Part shown: piece after piece, positions 51,972 through 60,878 of the stretch
Position numbering within the stretch: position 1 is the first letter of the stretch
How the letters are laid out: every line of letters begins with the position of its first letter
From: Bacteroidales bacterium
GTDB lineage: Bacteria; Bacteroidota; Bacteroidia; Bacteroidales; JAGOPY01
Direction: 5' to 3'
Length of the DNA: 64,000 bases
Assembly (NCBI GenBank): GCA_023229505.1
Contig: JALNZD010000003.1
Location: 110,176-174,175 of the forward strand
The notes under the pieces: generated by a model
What the model was told of the DNA's origin: nothing
Seen by the model: only the letters and a program-made list of their open reading frames with translations
The model's database searches: none
Position numbers and translations under genes: made by a program

Positions 51972-53432
51972 ATGAGTAATGAAATTGTCAATTTAGAACC
52001 AAAGGCTGTCTGGAAGAATTTTTATTCCCTCACTCAAGTTCCGCGGCCTTCAAAGCACGAAGAGAAAATACAGGATTTCATGCTACAGTTTGGTGATGAC
52101 CTTGGCCTGGAAACATTCAGGGATAAGGTCGGGAACATCATCGTCCGGAAGGCGGCTACACCAGGGATGGAAGACCGGAAAGGCATCATCCTGCAAGCCC
52201 ACCTTGATATGGTACCTCAGAAGAATACTGCCACCAAGCACGATTTTGAAACGGACCCGATATTGACCGTCATCGACGGGGAATGGGTGAAAGCCAAAGG
52301 AACCACCCTCGGCTCCGACAATGGAATCGGGGTAGCTGCCATCATGACTATCCTGGCATCGAAAGACATTCCGCACGGTCCGATTGAAGCCCTTTTTACC
52401 TGTGACGAAGAAACAGGAATGACAGGGGCTAATGGTATAAAACCAGCTATCCTTAAAGGCGACATTTTACTGAATCTCGATTCTGAAGATGAAGGAGAAC
52501 TTTATATCGGTTGCGCAGGTGGTATTGATGTTACGGCTGAATTCACCTATAAGGAGGTGGAAGTACCGCCGTTTTACGTCCCCTACCGTATTAGCCTTAC
52601 CGGCCTTAAAGGAGGCCATTCCGGACTCGATATCAACCTGGGCCGCGGCAATGCAAACAAGATCTTAAACCAGCTGCTGATCGAGGTTTCGGATAAATTC
52701 GGCGCCAGGTTGGCCCACTTCGAAGGCGGTAACCTGCGTAATGCGATCCCGAGAGAATCTTTTGCCACCGTGGTGGTCCCTGAATCCAGGAAATCTGAAT
52801 TCAAGGATTATGTAACCAGTTTCGAAGAAAATGCCAGGACCATGTTCCATCAAGCTGATCCCGGGCTAATGATAACGGTCAACGCAACTAAAATGCCCTT
52901 CCACCTGATTGATGAGGATACACAAAAACGCTTATTCAAGTCACTGGCTGAAGTCCCTAACGGCATGATCTCGATGATAAAAGACATGCCTGAAGTTGTT
53001 GAAACATCAACCAATCTCGCCATTGTGAAATCGAAGGACGGGAAGATATTCATTGCCTGCCTGCTAAGGAGTTCGGTAAATGCAAACAAAATGAAGCTTT
53101 CGGATCAGATGTCCGCGATTTTCAATAAAGCAGGAGCAAAAACTATGGTCGAAGGTGAATACCCCGGATGGAAACCTGATATCCATTCGCCTATCCTTGA
53201 AGCAATGAAGGATGTATACCGGGTACATTTCGGCAAAGTGCCTGCTGTGAAAGTCATTCACGCCGGGCTGGAATGCGGCATCCTGGGGGCTCAATATCCT
53301 CACTGGGATATGATCTCATTCGGACCTACCATCCGCGGGCCACATTCCCCTGATGAAAAAGTGCACATCGTTTCTGTAGGTTTATTCTGGGAGTACCTGG
53401 TCGAGACGCTTAAGCATTGCCCTGCGAGGTAG
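51972..53432 (+). CDS. pepD: Aminoacyl-histidine dipeptidase / peptidase D (M20 family)
   Basis: The 486-residue cytosolic metallopeptidase cleaves dipeptides, classically Xaa-His. Metal-site segments are visible: LQAHLDMVPQ, TTLGSDNGIGVAAIMTI, FTCDEETGMTGANGI, LNLDSEDEGELYIG and IHAGLECGILG. The inserted dimerisation domain lies in about residues 200-390 (LTGLKGGHSGLDINLGRGNA). It is full length for PepD. It follows an MFSD1-like transporter gene after a terminator. Confidence 0.95.
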   Translation: MSNEIVNLEPKAVWKNFYSLTQVPRPSKHEEKIQDFMLQFGDDLGLETFRDKVGNIIVRKAATPGMEDRKGIILQAHLDMVPQKNTATKHDFETDPILTVIDGEWVKAKGTTLGSDNGIGVAAIMTILASKDIPHGPIEALFTCDEETGMTGANGIKPAILKGDILLNLDSEDEGELYIGCAGGIDVTAEFTYKEVEVPPFYVPYRISLTGLKGGHSGLDINLGRGNANKILNQLLIEVSDKFGARLAHFEGGNLRNAIPRESFATVVVPESRKSEFKDYVTSFEENARTMFHQADPGLMITVNATKMPFHLIDEDTQKRLFKSLAEVPNGMISMIKDMPEVVETSTNLAIVKSKDGKIFIACLLRSSVNANKMKLSDQMSAIFNKAGAKTMVEGEYPGWKPDIHSPILEAMKDVYRVHFGKVPAVKVIHAGLECGILGAQYPHWDMISFGPTIRGPHSPDEKVHIVSVGLFWEYLVETLKHCPAR

Positions 53433-53434
53433 TG

Positions 53435-53462
53435 TTAAGTTTTGAGGGTTAAGGGTTAAGTT
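53435..53462. repeat. Heptanucleotide array of 4 units just after pepD
   Basis: TTAAGTT, TTGAGGG, TTAAGGG, TTAAGTT in 7-bp register, beginning 3 bp past the pepD stop. Confidence 0.75.
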
Positions 53463-53545
53463 CGGGAAGGTTATTTATGGACATTAAGAAGTCATTAAGT
53501 GGTAATAAGGTTGTTGTTTAAGATTTGAAATTTTTGAATTTGTTT

Positions 53546-53573
53546 GGAATTTGGAATTTGGAATTTGGAATTT
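53546..53573. repeat. Heptanucleotide array (GGAATTT x4) upstream of rpmH
   Basis: Four exact GGAATTT units. The TTTG formed at the junction of the last two units (53564-53567) is the -33 box of the rpmH promoter candidate. Confidence 0.92.
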
Positions 53574-53594
53574 ATAAAAATAGTTGTACTTTTG
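53564..53594 (+). promoter_or_regulatory. rpmH promoter (TTTG-N19-TACTTTTG)
   Basis: TTTG at 53564-53567 and TACTTTTG at 53587-53594 are separated by exactly 19 nt and match the Bacteroidetes consensus. The start of rpmH is 21 nt after the -7 box. The -33 element is part of the GGAATTT array. Confidence 0.85.
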
Positions 53595-53615
53595 CACCTC
53601 CAAAATTAAAAGACG

Positions 53616-53765
53616 ATGAAAAGAACATTCCAGCCATCGGTAAGAAAACGCAAGAATAAGCACGGCTTCAGGGAAAGAATGTCGACCAAGAACGGCCGAA
53701 AAGTTTTATCCAACAGGAGAGCAACCGGAAGAAAGAAGCTGACTGTTTCCGACGAGAATAAGTAA
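53616..53765 (+). CDS. rpmH: 50S ribosomal protein L34
   Basis: This short frame gives 49 residues: MKRTFQPSVRKRKNKHGFRE, then RMSTKNGRKVLSNRRATGRK and a short tail KLTVSDENK. It is very basic and matches L34 (MKRTFQPS, KHGFRERM, GRKVLSRRR-like). L34 is a small structural protein of the large subunit. A clear promoter precedes it and an intrinsic terminator follows at 53800, so it is transcribed alone. rnpA, dnaA and yidC, common neighbours elsewhere, are not adjacent. Confidence 0.96.
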   Translation: MKRTFQPSVRKRKNKHGFRERMSTKNGRKVLSNRRATGRKKLTVSDENK

Positions 53766-53799
53766 ACAGATACGGTTTACGTATAAAATACTGACTAAA

Positions 53800-53833
53800 A
53801 AGAAGATAATTTCGGTTATCTTCTTTTTTTTTG
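53800..53833 (+). terminator. Intrinsic terminator of rpmH
   Basis: AAGAAGATAA (53800-53809) and TTATCTTCTT (53816-53825) are perfect complements around TTTCGG, followed by eight T. Confidence 0.93.
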
Positions 53834-53936
53834 CTTATCATCCTTAAACAGTTAAAAAAATTCTTTCGCCAGGCAACTATTTACATCGAATGATTGTCTA
53901 TATTAGCAAACCAAACCAATAGCAAACAAAATCGCC

Positions 53937-56180
53937 ATGAAAAAGACTATCTTTTTAATTGGTTTCATCATGTTTTCGTTTTTGAAAAATGCTGATTCCC
54001 AGACTACTGTTGTGCTTCAACCAGGTCCGGAAAGCAAGGATGCCCAGCTTTGGACAATAATGCCAAATAATAATTACGGCAATTCACCAAAATTTGTTTG
54101 TTCGGGATGGACCCATTATGGTGAACCCGGTGTGAACAGGAGCCTGATCGACTTTGATCTTTCCGTGATCCCTGAAAATGCAGTAATCACCGACGCCAAA
54201 CTGAGCTTTTACTTTGTCTGCCTTGAGCCGACTTATTTCGGGCACACAGGCAATAATGAAGCCTATCTTCAATTGATAACTGAAACATGGGAAGAGGATA
54301 GTGTTACCTGGAACACACAGCCCATGACGACCGAAGCTGACCAGCTTTATCTGCCTCCCAGCACCGATCCTTACCAGGATTACACCGATATCGATGTAAC
54401 CGCACTTATTGGCAAATTATATGCAGAGCCCGATGATTACCATGGGCTCATGCTGAAGTTATTAAATGAATACCCCTATAATTGCCTGCTTTTTGCTTCC
54501 AGTGATTACAATGACACGATCGAATTCAGGCCGAAGTTGGAAATAACATATATTGAAGCCCCGACTACTATTGTAATTCAGCCGGGAGCTGAAGGCAAGG
54601 ATGCACAACTTTGGAGTATAATGCCAGATAATAACTATGGCAATACGCCAAAATTTGTCTGTATGGGCTGGACCCATTATGGCGTGCCTGGAGTGAACCG
54701 GGCTTTAATTGACTTTGATCTTTCTTCGGTCCCTGAAAATGTTCAAATCATTGATGCCAGGCTAAGCTTTTGCTTTGTCAACCTTGAGCCTACGTATTTC
54801 GGGCATACGGGCGAAAACGAGGCCTATCTTCAACTGGTCACCGAACCCTGGGAAGAGGATTATGTTACGTGGAACGAACAACCCATGACTACCGAAGATT
54901 GCCAGGTTTTTTTGCCGCCCAGCACAGATCCTTACCAGGATTATACCGGTATCGATGTAACCGCACTTATTGGCAAATTATATGCAGAGCCCGGTGATTA
55001 CCATGGGCTCATGCTGAAGTTATTAAATGAATACCCCTATAATTGCCTGCTTTTTGCTTCCAGTGATTACAATGACACGATCGAATTCAGGCCGAAGTTG
55101 GAAATAACATATATTGAAGCCCCGACTACTATTGTAATTCAGCCGGGAGCTGAAGGTAAAGATGCGCAATTATGGAGTATTATGCCCAATAATAATTACG
55201 GAAATATCCCAAAATTTGATTGCTCAGGGTGGACCCATTATGGTGAGCCTGGAATAAACAGGGGGATAATCGACTTTGATCTTTCATCAATCCCTGAAGG
55301 TGCAGAAATCCTGGATGCCAGATTAAACTTATATTTTGTCTGCCTTGAACCGACATTTTTCGGACATACCGGCGAAAATGAAGCTTATCTCCAACTGATC
55401 ACCGAACCATGGGAAGAGGAATACGTTACCTGGAATGAGCAACCCATGACCACGGAAGAGGACCAGGTTTTTTTACCACGCAGCACAGATCCTTACCAGG
55501 ATTATACTGATATCGATGTAACTATTCCCATTCGCAAATTATTTAATGATCCAGATAATTACCACGGGCTGATGTTGAAGTTAATAAATGAATATCCATA
55601 TACCTGCCTGCTTTTTGCCTCCAGTGATTATATGGATACGGCAGGATTCAGGCCCAGACTGGAAATAACATACACAAACTATCAAATGCTGCCGGTGGCA
55701 GGATTCACTTATATAACCGAAGGCTTAAACGTATTTTTCGAAAACAGTTCTATCAATGCCGATGACTATTTCTGGGATTTCGGAGACGGTTACTATTCCG
55801 ATCTTACCAATCCATGGCACACTTACACTGTCGCCGGCGATTATTCAGTATGCCTGATGACCTGGAATAAAAATGGATCTGATTCGGTTTGTCAAATAAT
55901 TTCTTCACTAACCGCAGCAATTTCAGAAAATTATCCTCCTTCATTTTTAATTTATCCTAATCCAGCCAGCGACCAGTTCACCATCTCAACCAACCTGAAT
56001 GATAGAGCTGAATTGACTATTTTTGATCTGAGCGGCCATATATTGATAAATTCTATGGCAGATTTTGCTTCGGCAGAATGTGTTAAGATAGGTGTGAACC
56101 ACCTCCCGGCAGGTATCTATTTCGCCAGGATTACATCAGGAAGTATCACAGAGACCAGTAAAATCATTATTAGCCATTAA
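53937..56180 (+). CDS. T9SS-secreted protein with three DNRLRE-like repeats and a PKD domain
   Basis: The 747-residue protein has a signal peptide (about residues 1-21). Three tandem repeats of 187 residues follow, each with PG-E-KDAQLW, NNYGN-PKF, GWTHYGEPG-NR, IDFDLS-IPE and AYLQL-TE-WEED-VTWN-QPM. This is the pattern of DNRLRE modules, a disaggregatase-related beta-sandwich found in surface proteins. A PKD domain (about 588-665; YFWDFGDGYYSD) and a T9SS sorting domain (IYPNPASDQFTIS ... LPAGIYFARITSGSITETSK) close the protein. A structural or adhesive role at the surface is inferred. Confidence 0.88.
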   Translation: MKKTIFLIGFIMFSFLKNADSQTTVVLQPGPESKDAQLWTIMPNNNYGNSPKFVCSGWTHYGEPGVNRSLIDFDLSVIPENAVITDAKLSFYFVCLEPTYFGHTGNNEAYLQLITETWEEDSVTWNTQPMTTEADQLYLPPSTDPYQDYTDIDVTALIGKLYAEPDDYHGLMLKLLNEYPYNCLLFASSDYNDTIEFRPKLEITYIEAPTTIVIQPGAEGKDAQLWSIMPDNNYGNTPKFVCMGWTHYGVPGVNRALIDFDLSSVPENVQIIDARLSFCFVNLEPTYFGHTGENEAYLQLVTEPWEEDYVTWNEQPMTTEDCQVFLPPSTDPYQDYTGIDVTALIGKLYAEPGDYHGLMLKLLNEYPYNCLLFASSDYNDTIEFRPKLEITYIEAPTTIVIQPGAEGKDAQLWSIMPNNNYGNIPKFDCSGWTHYGEPGINRGIIDFDLSSIPEGAEILDARLNLYFVCLEPTFFGHTGENEAYLQLITEPWEEEYVTWNEQPMTTEEDQVFLPRSTDPYQDYTDIDVTIPIRKLFNDPDNYHGLMLKLINEYPYTCLLFASSDYMDTAGFRPRLEITYTNYQMLPVAGFTYITEGLNVFFENSSINADDYFWDFGDGYYSDLTNPWHTYTVAGDYSVCLMTWNKNGSDSVCQIISSLTAAISENYPPSFLIYPNPASDQFTISTNLNDRAELTIFDLSGHILINSMADFASAECVKIGVNHLPAGIYFARITSGSITETSKIIISH
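54003..55685 (+). repeat. Three 561-bp tandem repeats coding for the DNRLRE-like modules
   Basis: Units start at 54003, 54564 and 55125. The last 150 or so bases of units 1 and 2, and the first bases of units 2 and 3, differ by only about one base in 200 by eye, while other parts have diverged. This points to recent unequal exchange or gene conversion. Assembly collapse or copy-number variation is possible. Confidence 0.88.
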
Positions 56181-56242
56181 GATTCGTCGATTTTCCTTAA
56201 TTTCGCCCCTATAATCTCCATTAAGTCATAAAACTTCTCCTC

Positions 56243-58717
56243 ATGGATAAGCATAGGTCCGCTGGTTTCAGCAAAACGCTGCCATATGCCGCTGCATTGG
56301 CGGTTTTCTTCATTATCATCGCTGTTTACTTCTACCCTATACTGGAAGGCAAAAAATTAGCCGCCAGTGACATGGTCCATTTTAAAGGGATGTCGAAAGA
56401 GATCGTCGATTACCGCGAGAAAACCGGGGATGAAGCCTTATGGACAAATAATATGTTCGGCGGGATGCCGGCCTACCAGATATCCGTTTATTACGGGAAA
56501 AACCTGATGACTTACGTGCATAGAATAATCAGGTTGGGTTTCCATCTTCCCATAGGCATGGTAATCATATACCTGTTCGGATTTTATTTCCTTCTTCTTG
56601 TGCTTAAGATCAATCCCTGGTTAAGTATAGCAGGGGCGATTGCTTTCGCTTTTTCATCTTACTTTTTCATCATCTTTGAGGCCGGTCATACTTCCAAAGC
56701 TTATGCCATAGGATATATGGCACCAGTTTTGGCCGGTATTATCCTGACCTACCGGGGGAAATATTTCCTTGGCGCCATATTAACGGCATTTTTTCTATCA
56801 CTGGAAATCATCAGCGGACATCCCCAGATCACCTACTATCTTCTTTTAATGGTGTTGGTCTACGGAATAGTTGAATTTATCGATCATTACAAGCAAAAAC
56901 GGTTGGCGGATTTCTCAAAAGCCACCGGTTTGCTCATTGCTGCAGCATTGCTTGCAGTGCTGACCAATACTGCAAGCTTATTGAACACCTATGAATACAG
57001 TAAATACTCCCTGCGGGGAAAAACAGAGCTCACTTCGGATAAAGAAAACCGGACGAGCGGGCTTGATAAGGACTATGCCACTGACTGGAGTTACGGCGTA
57101 CCGGAAACCATGACTTTGCTTATTCCGGATTTCCAGGGAGGTTCTTCCCATGGAGCTCTGTCAAAGAATTCCGAAACTTACGATGTTTTGACTCAAAAAC
57201 GCGTACCTAATACGGATCAGGTAATGAAAGCGCTTCCGCTGTACTGGGGTCCCCAGCCATTTACCTCGGGTCCTGTATATGTCGGCGCCCTGGTATTTTT
57301 CCTTTTCGTGTTTTCCCTTTTTTCTCTGAAAGGACCGTTAAAATGGTGGGGCATATCTGTTACCGTGCTTTCGGTCATGCTTGCCTGGGGAAAGCATTTT
57401 ATGCCACTTACAAATTTCTTCCTCGATTACTTCCCTCTTTATAATAAATTCAGGGCAGTGGCCATGACACTGACTATGGCGGAATTGACCATACCACTGC
57501 TTGCTTTTATTGCATTGAACCAGGTACTGAATAAACCGGCAAGCCAAAATATATTTAAATATCTGAAATTCAGTCTTTACATAGTTGGAGGAATCTTAAT
57601 ATTTTTCATCCTGTTTGCCGGCTCAATTTTTTCCTTCGCAGGAGCTACCGATTCTCAGTCCGGACTGCCTGACTGGCTGATATCCGCCATTCAGGCCGAC
57701 CGTTTAAAACTATTACGAACCGATGCCATCCGTTCACTGATTTTTATCCTGCTGACTTTTGGCTTACTCTGGGCTTATGCCAAAGGCAAGCTGAAACTGA
57801 CCTATGTCCTGGTACTGGTCCCGCTGCTCGTCCTCGCGGATATGTGGCCGGTAAACAAGCGTTATCTCAATGATGATGATTTCATACGCAAGTCCCAGGT
57901 TAATAACCCTTACCAACCTACAAAAGCTGACCTTTCCATTTTAAAAGATACCGATCCCGATTACAGGGTTTATAACTTCAGTGAAGCATTTGAAGCTTCT
58001 GCCCGGACTTCTTATTTTCATAAGAATATTGGCGGTTATCATGGTGCCAAAATGAGAAGGTACCAGGAACTGATCGACCATAGTCTTTTAAAAGAAAGGC
58101 AACAAATAGCGGAAGCATTTAACGGGAACACGATAGCCCCGGAAGAAGCCCTGCAACGGTCATCAGCATTTAATATGCTTAACACGCGATATTTTATTGT
58201 CAATGCCAATGCTGAGCCTTTGAAGAACCCTTTTGCCTTAGGAAATGCGTGGTTCGTGAAAGATTACCGGATAGTCGATAATGCTGATGACGAGATTGCG
58301 GCAATTGGGGATTTCAGACCTGATAGCATAGCGATTATTGATAAACGTTTTGAAAATTTTCTCGAAGGGTTCACATCATTTAACACGAGCGATGCGGTTA
58401 TCAAGTTAAATTCCTATGCGCCTAATCACCTGGTGTATACATACTCAGCCAAAACGGATGAATTGGCCGTATTCTCCGAGATTTATTATGACAAAGGCTG
58501 GAATGCCTATATCGACGGCAAGAAAATGCCATATTTCAGGGTCAATTATGTGCTTCGGGCAATGGTTGTCCCTGCAGGCAGCCATCAGCTTGAATTCAGG
58601 TTTGAACCCAGGTCTTACTTTACGGGACAAAAAGTATCTATGGCCGCTTCCCTTATTGTAATCCTTTTATTTTTGGGCGCTTTAGTGTATCCTTTTATAA
58701 AAAAGAAAAACCTTTAA
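56243..58717 (+). CDS. YfhO-family integral membrane protein
   Basis: The 824-residue protein has an N-terminal helix (about residues 12-31), a loop with FGGMPAYQISVYYGKNLMTY, then about 12 more membrane helices and a C-terminal periplasmic beta domain (about 640-790; VFSEIYYDKGWNAYIDGKKM). It belongs to the YfhO group of polyprenyl-phosphate-sugar-dependent GT-C-like proteins, some of which decorate teichoic or surface glycans. The downstream methyltransferase, glycosyltransferases and wecB support a part in surface glycan assembly. Confidence 0.88.
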   Translation: MDKHRSAGFSKTLPYAAALAVFFIIIAVYFYPILEGKKLAASDMVHFKGMSKEIVDYREKTGDEALWTNNMFGGMPAYQISVYYGKNLMTYVHRIIRLGFHLPIGMVIIYLFGFYFLLLVLKINPWLSIAGAIAFAFSSYFFIIFEAGHTSKAYAIGYMAPVLAGIILTYRGKYFLGAILTAFFLSLEIISGHPQITYYLLLMVLVYGIVEFIDHYKQKRLADFSKATGLLIAAALLAVLTNTASLLNTYEYSKYSLRGKTELTSDKENRTSGLDKDYATDWSYGVPETMTLLIPDFQGGSSHGALSKNSETYDVLTQKRVPNTDQVMKALPLYWGPQPFTSGPVYVGALVFFLFVFSLFSLKGPLKWWGISVTVLSVMLAWGKHFMPLTNFFLDYFPLYNKFRAVAMTLTMAELTIPLLAFIALNQVLNKPASQNIFKYLKFSLYIVGGILIFFILFAGSIFSFAGATDSQSGLPDWLISAIQADRLKLLRTDAIRSLIFILLTFGLLWAYAKGKLKLTYVLVLVPLLVLADMWPVNKRYLNDDDFIRKSQVNNPYQPTKADLSILKDTDPDYRVYNFSEAFEASARTSYFHKNIGGYHGAKMRRYQELIDHSLLKERQQIAEAFNGNTIAPEEALQRSSAFNMLNTRYFIVNANAEPLKNPFALGNAWFVKDYRIVDNADDEIAAIGDFRPDSIAIIDKRFENFLEGFTSFNTSDAVIKLNSYAPNHLVYTYSAKTDELAVFSEIYYDKGWNAYIDGKKMPYFRVNYVLRAMVVPAGSHQLEFRFEPRSYFTGQKVSMAASLIVILLFLGALVYPFIKKKNL

Positions 58718-58754
58718 AAAGTATTTTACCGGAGGGTAACACAATATTCTGTCT

Positions 58755-59546
58755 ATGCAGAAGAGACACCAAAATAAAAAAGCCTATTTCGAAGAACAGA
58801 TCCATACCACGCGGGAATATGTCATTCCTTTTATCGAAAAATTTCTGCCTCTCAATGCAAGTTGTAAAGTGCTGGAGATCGGTTGCGGGGAAGGCGGGAA
58901 CCTCATTCCATTTCTTGATAAAAAATGCCGTGTGACGGGAGTGGATATTTCCGAAAGCAAAATATCACATGCGGCTGTATTTTTGAAAACTCATCCGGGG
59001 GCTAAGAACCTGACCTTACTGGCAAAGGATATCTATGACTCTTCGGAAGACCTGGGCCAGGATTTTGATCTGATTATGATGCAGGATGTCATCGAGCATA
59101 TTCATGACCAGGACAGATTTATGGGTTACGCGAAACGGTTTCTTAAACCTGAAGGCTTATTTCTGCTGATATTTCCTCCCTGGTACAACCCGTTCGGCGG
59201 GCACCAGCAAATAGGCAGGCATCGGATATTAAGTAAATTACCCTATTTCCATTTACTTCCAGGGTGGTTATACCGATTCGTTCTCAGGACAGGGGGCGAA
59301 AGTGAGGGAACCATTGCTGAATTGCTTGAAATCAAGCAAACCGGCCTCAGCATCGAACGATTCCGCAAAATCGTCAAAAAACACGATTACCATATTATAC
59401 AGGAGACTTTATATTTTATTAATCCCAATTACGAAATCAAGTTCGGTTTATCACCCAGGAAGCAGTCGCGGTTCATAGCAACATTGCCTTTCATCAGAAA
59501 TCTGTTTACCACGTCCGTTTATTACCTGATCAGGAAAAATCAATGA
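58755..59546 (+). CDS. Class I SAM-dependent methyltransferase
   Basis: The 263-residue protein has motif I CKVLEIGCGEGGNLIPFLDK, the acidic strand VTGVDISESKI and motif IV DLIMMQDVIEHIHDQD, the UbiE/Methyltransf_11 pattern. Its substrate is unknown. It lies 37 bp after the YfhO gene and overlaps the next glycosyltransferase by 4 bp (ATGA), so modification of a glycan or lipid carrier is likely. Confidence 0.9.
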   Translation: MQKRHQNKKAYFEEQIHTTREYVIPFIEKFLPLNASCKVLEIGCGEGGNLIPFLDKKCRVTGVDISESKISHAAVFLKTHPGAKNLTLLAKDIYDSSEDLGQDFDLIMMQDVIEHIHDQDRFMGYAKRFLKPEGLFLLIFPPWYNPFGGHQQIGRHRILSKLPYFHLLPGWLYRFVLRTGGESEGTIAELLEIKQTGLSIERFRKIVKKHDYHIIQETLYFINPNYEIKFGLSPRKQSRFIATLPFIRNLFTTSVYYLIRKNQ

Positions 59547-60841
59547 GAAAAGTTTTGATCATCACCTACTACTGGCCTCCCAGCGGGGGTGGCGGGGTCA
59601 TGAGATGGCTTAAATTTGCCAAATATCTCCCATCCACGGGTTGGCAGCCTGTCATATTTACGCCTGAAAACCCTGATCCCTCCGCTAAAGATGAAAGCCT
59701 TATCCAGGAAATCCCATCTGAAGCCGTTGTCATTAAACTCCCGATCTGGGAGCCTTATGATGTTTACCGGAAACTGACAGGTAAGAAAAAGGAAGAAAAG
59801 TTTAAGGCCGGGTATATTGCCGAAGCCTCTTCCAAAGGATGGAAAGATAAGCTCTCCGTATTTATCCGGGGCAACCTGATGATCCCCGATCCCAGGAAAT
59901 TCTGGGTCAGGCCGGCAGTGAAATTCCTGGTCAAATACCTGGAGGACAACCCGGTTGATGTCATCGTTTCGACCGGGCCGCCTCACAGTATGCATCTGAT
60001 AGGAATGGAGCTCAGGCGAAAATTAAACATTCCCTGGCTGGCAGATTTTCGCGATCCCTGGACCAACATCGATTTTTATGACAGGCTTCGCCTTACCAGC
60101 TGGGCGAACAAGAAGCATAAATCACTGGAAAAACAGGTTTTGCAGGCAGCAGATCTGGTCACTACCGTTTCATGGAGCTGGGCGGCTGATTTTAAACGTA
60201 TTGTTCCCAGGGACATCGAAGTGATCACCAATGGCTTTGATCCCGAGGATTTTCAGGCTGAGCCAGGTATTTCTGATCAATACTTCAGCATTACCCATAT
60301 CGGATCATTCAACAAAGACAGGAATCCTGAGATGTTCTGGGAAGCCCTGGACAGCAAAGCAAAGTCGGATGACGGCTTTCGAAAAAATCTCCGGTTAAGG
60401 TTTGTCGGGCAGACAGACCGTAGCATTTTTCAATCATTGGAAAAAAATGAACTGAAGGAAATTGCTGAAGATTTCGGTTTTGTGGGCCATAAAAAAAGCC
60501 TTGAAATACTGGGACTATCGCAGGTACTACTCCTTCCGTTAAATGATGCCCCTAATATCTCCGGGATTATTCCCGGCAAACTGTTTGAATACCTTGCTGC
60601 AAAACGCCCGATCATTGTTATCGGACCAAATGACGGGGATGCGGCCAGGATAATAATTGAGACCGGCGCCGGAAAAGTTGCAGGTTTAAATGACAGGGCC
60701 GGATTACGGCAAATTATTGATGAGTACTACCAGATGTATCTTAATAATAAGTTAGTTTTAAAAAATTTAGAGATAAATAAATACTCAAGGCAGGAGCTCA
60801 CGGTACAATTGGCCAAAACGATTGAGCAAATCATAAAGTGA
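59543..60841 (+). CDS. Glycosyltransferase, GT4-like
   Basis: The 432-residue GT-B protein starts RKVLIITYYWPPSGGGGVMR, a Gly-rich N-terminal loop, and continues with VDVIVSTGPPHSMHLIGMEL and WLADFRDPWTNIDFYDR. The donor half includes FSITHIGSFNKDRNPEMFWE, LGLSQVLLLPLNDAPNISGI and IPGKLFEYLAAKRPIIVIGP with the Glu of the EX7E-like site. It is translationally coupled to the methyltransferase and followed by wecB, so it likely builds a surface glycan. Confidence 0.9.
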   Translation: MRKVLIITYYWPPSGGGGVMRWLKFAKYLPSTGWQPVIFTPENPDPSAKDESLIQEIPSEAVVIKLPIWEPYDVYRKLTGKKKEEKFKAGYIAEASSKGWKDKLSVFIRGNLMIPDPRKFWVRPAVKFLVKYLEDNPVDVIVSTGPPHSMHLIGMELRRKLNIPWLADFRDPWTNIDFYDRLRLTSWANKKHKSLEKQVLQAADLVTTVSWSWAADFKRIVPRDIEVITNGFDPEDFQAEPGISDQYFSITHIGSFNKDRNPEMFWEALDSKAKSDDGFRKNLRLRFVGQTDRSIFQSLEKNELKEIAEDFGFVGHKKSLEILGLSQVLLLPLNDAPNISGIIPGKLFEYLAAKRPIIVIGPNDGDAARIIIETGAGKVAGLNDRAGLRQIIDEYYQMYLNNKLVLKNLEINKYSRQELTVQLAKTIEQIIK

Positions 60842-60878
60842 GCTATTTTTGTCCTAATCAAATTTTTATAAAGACAGG

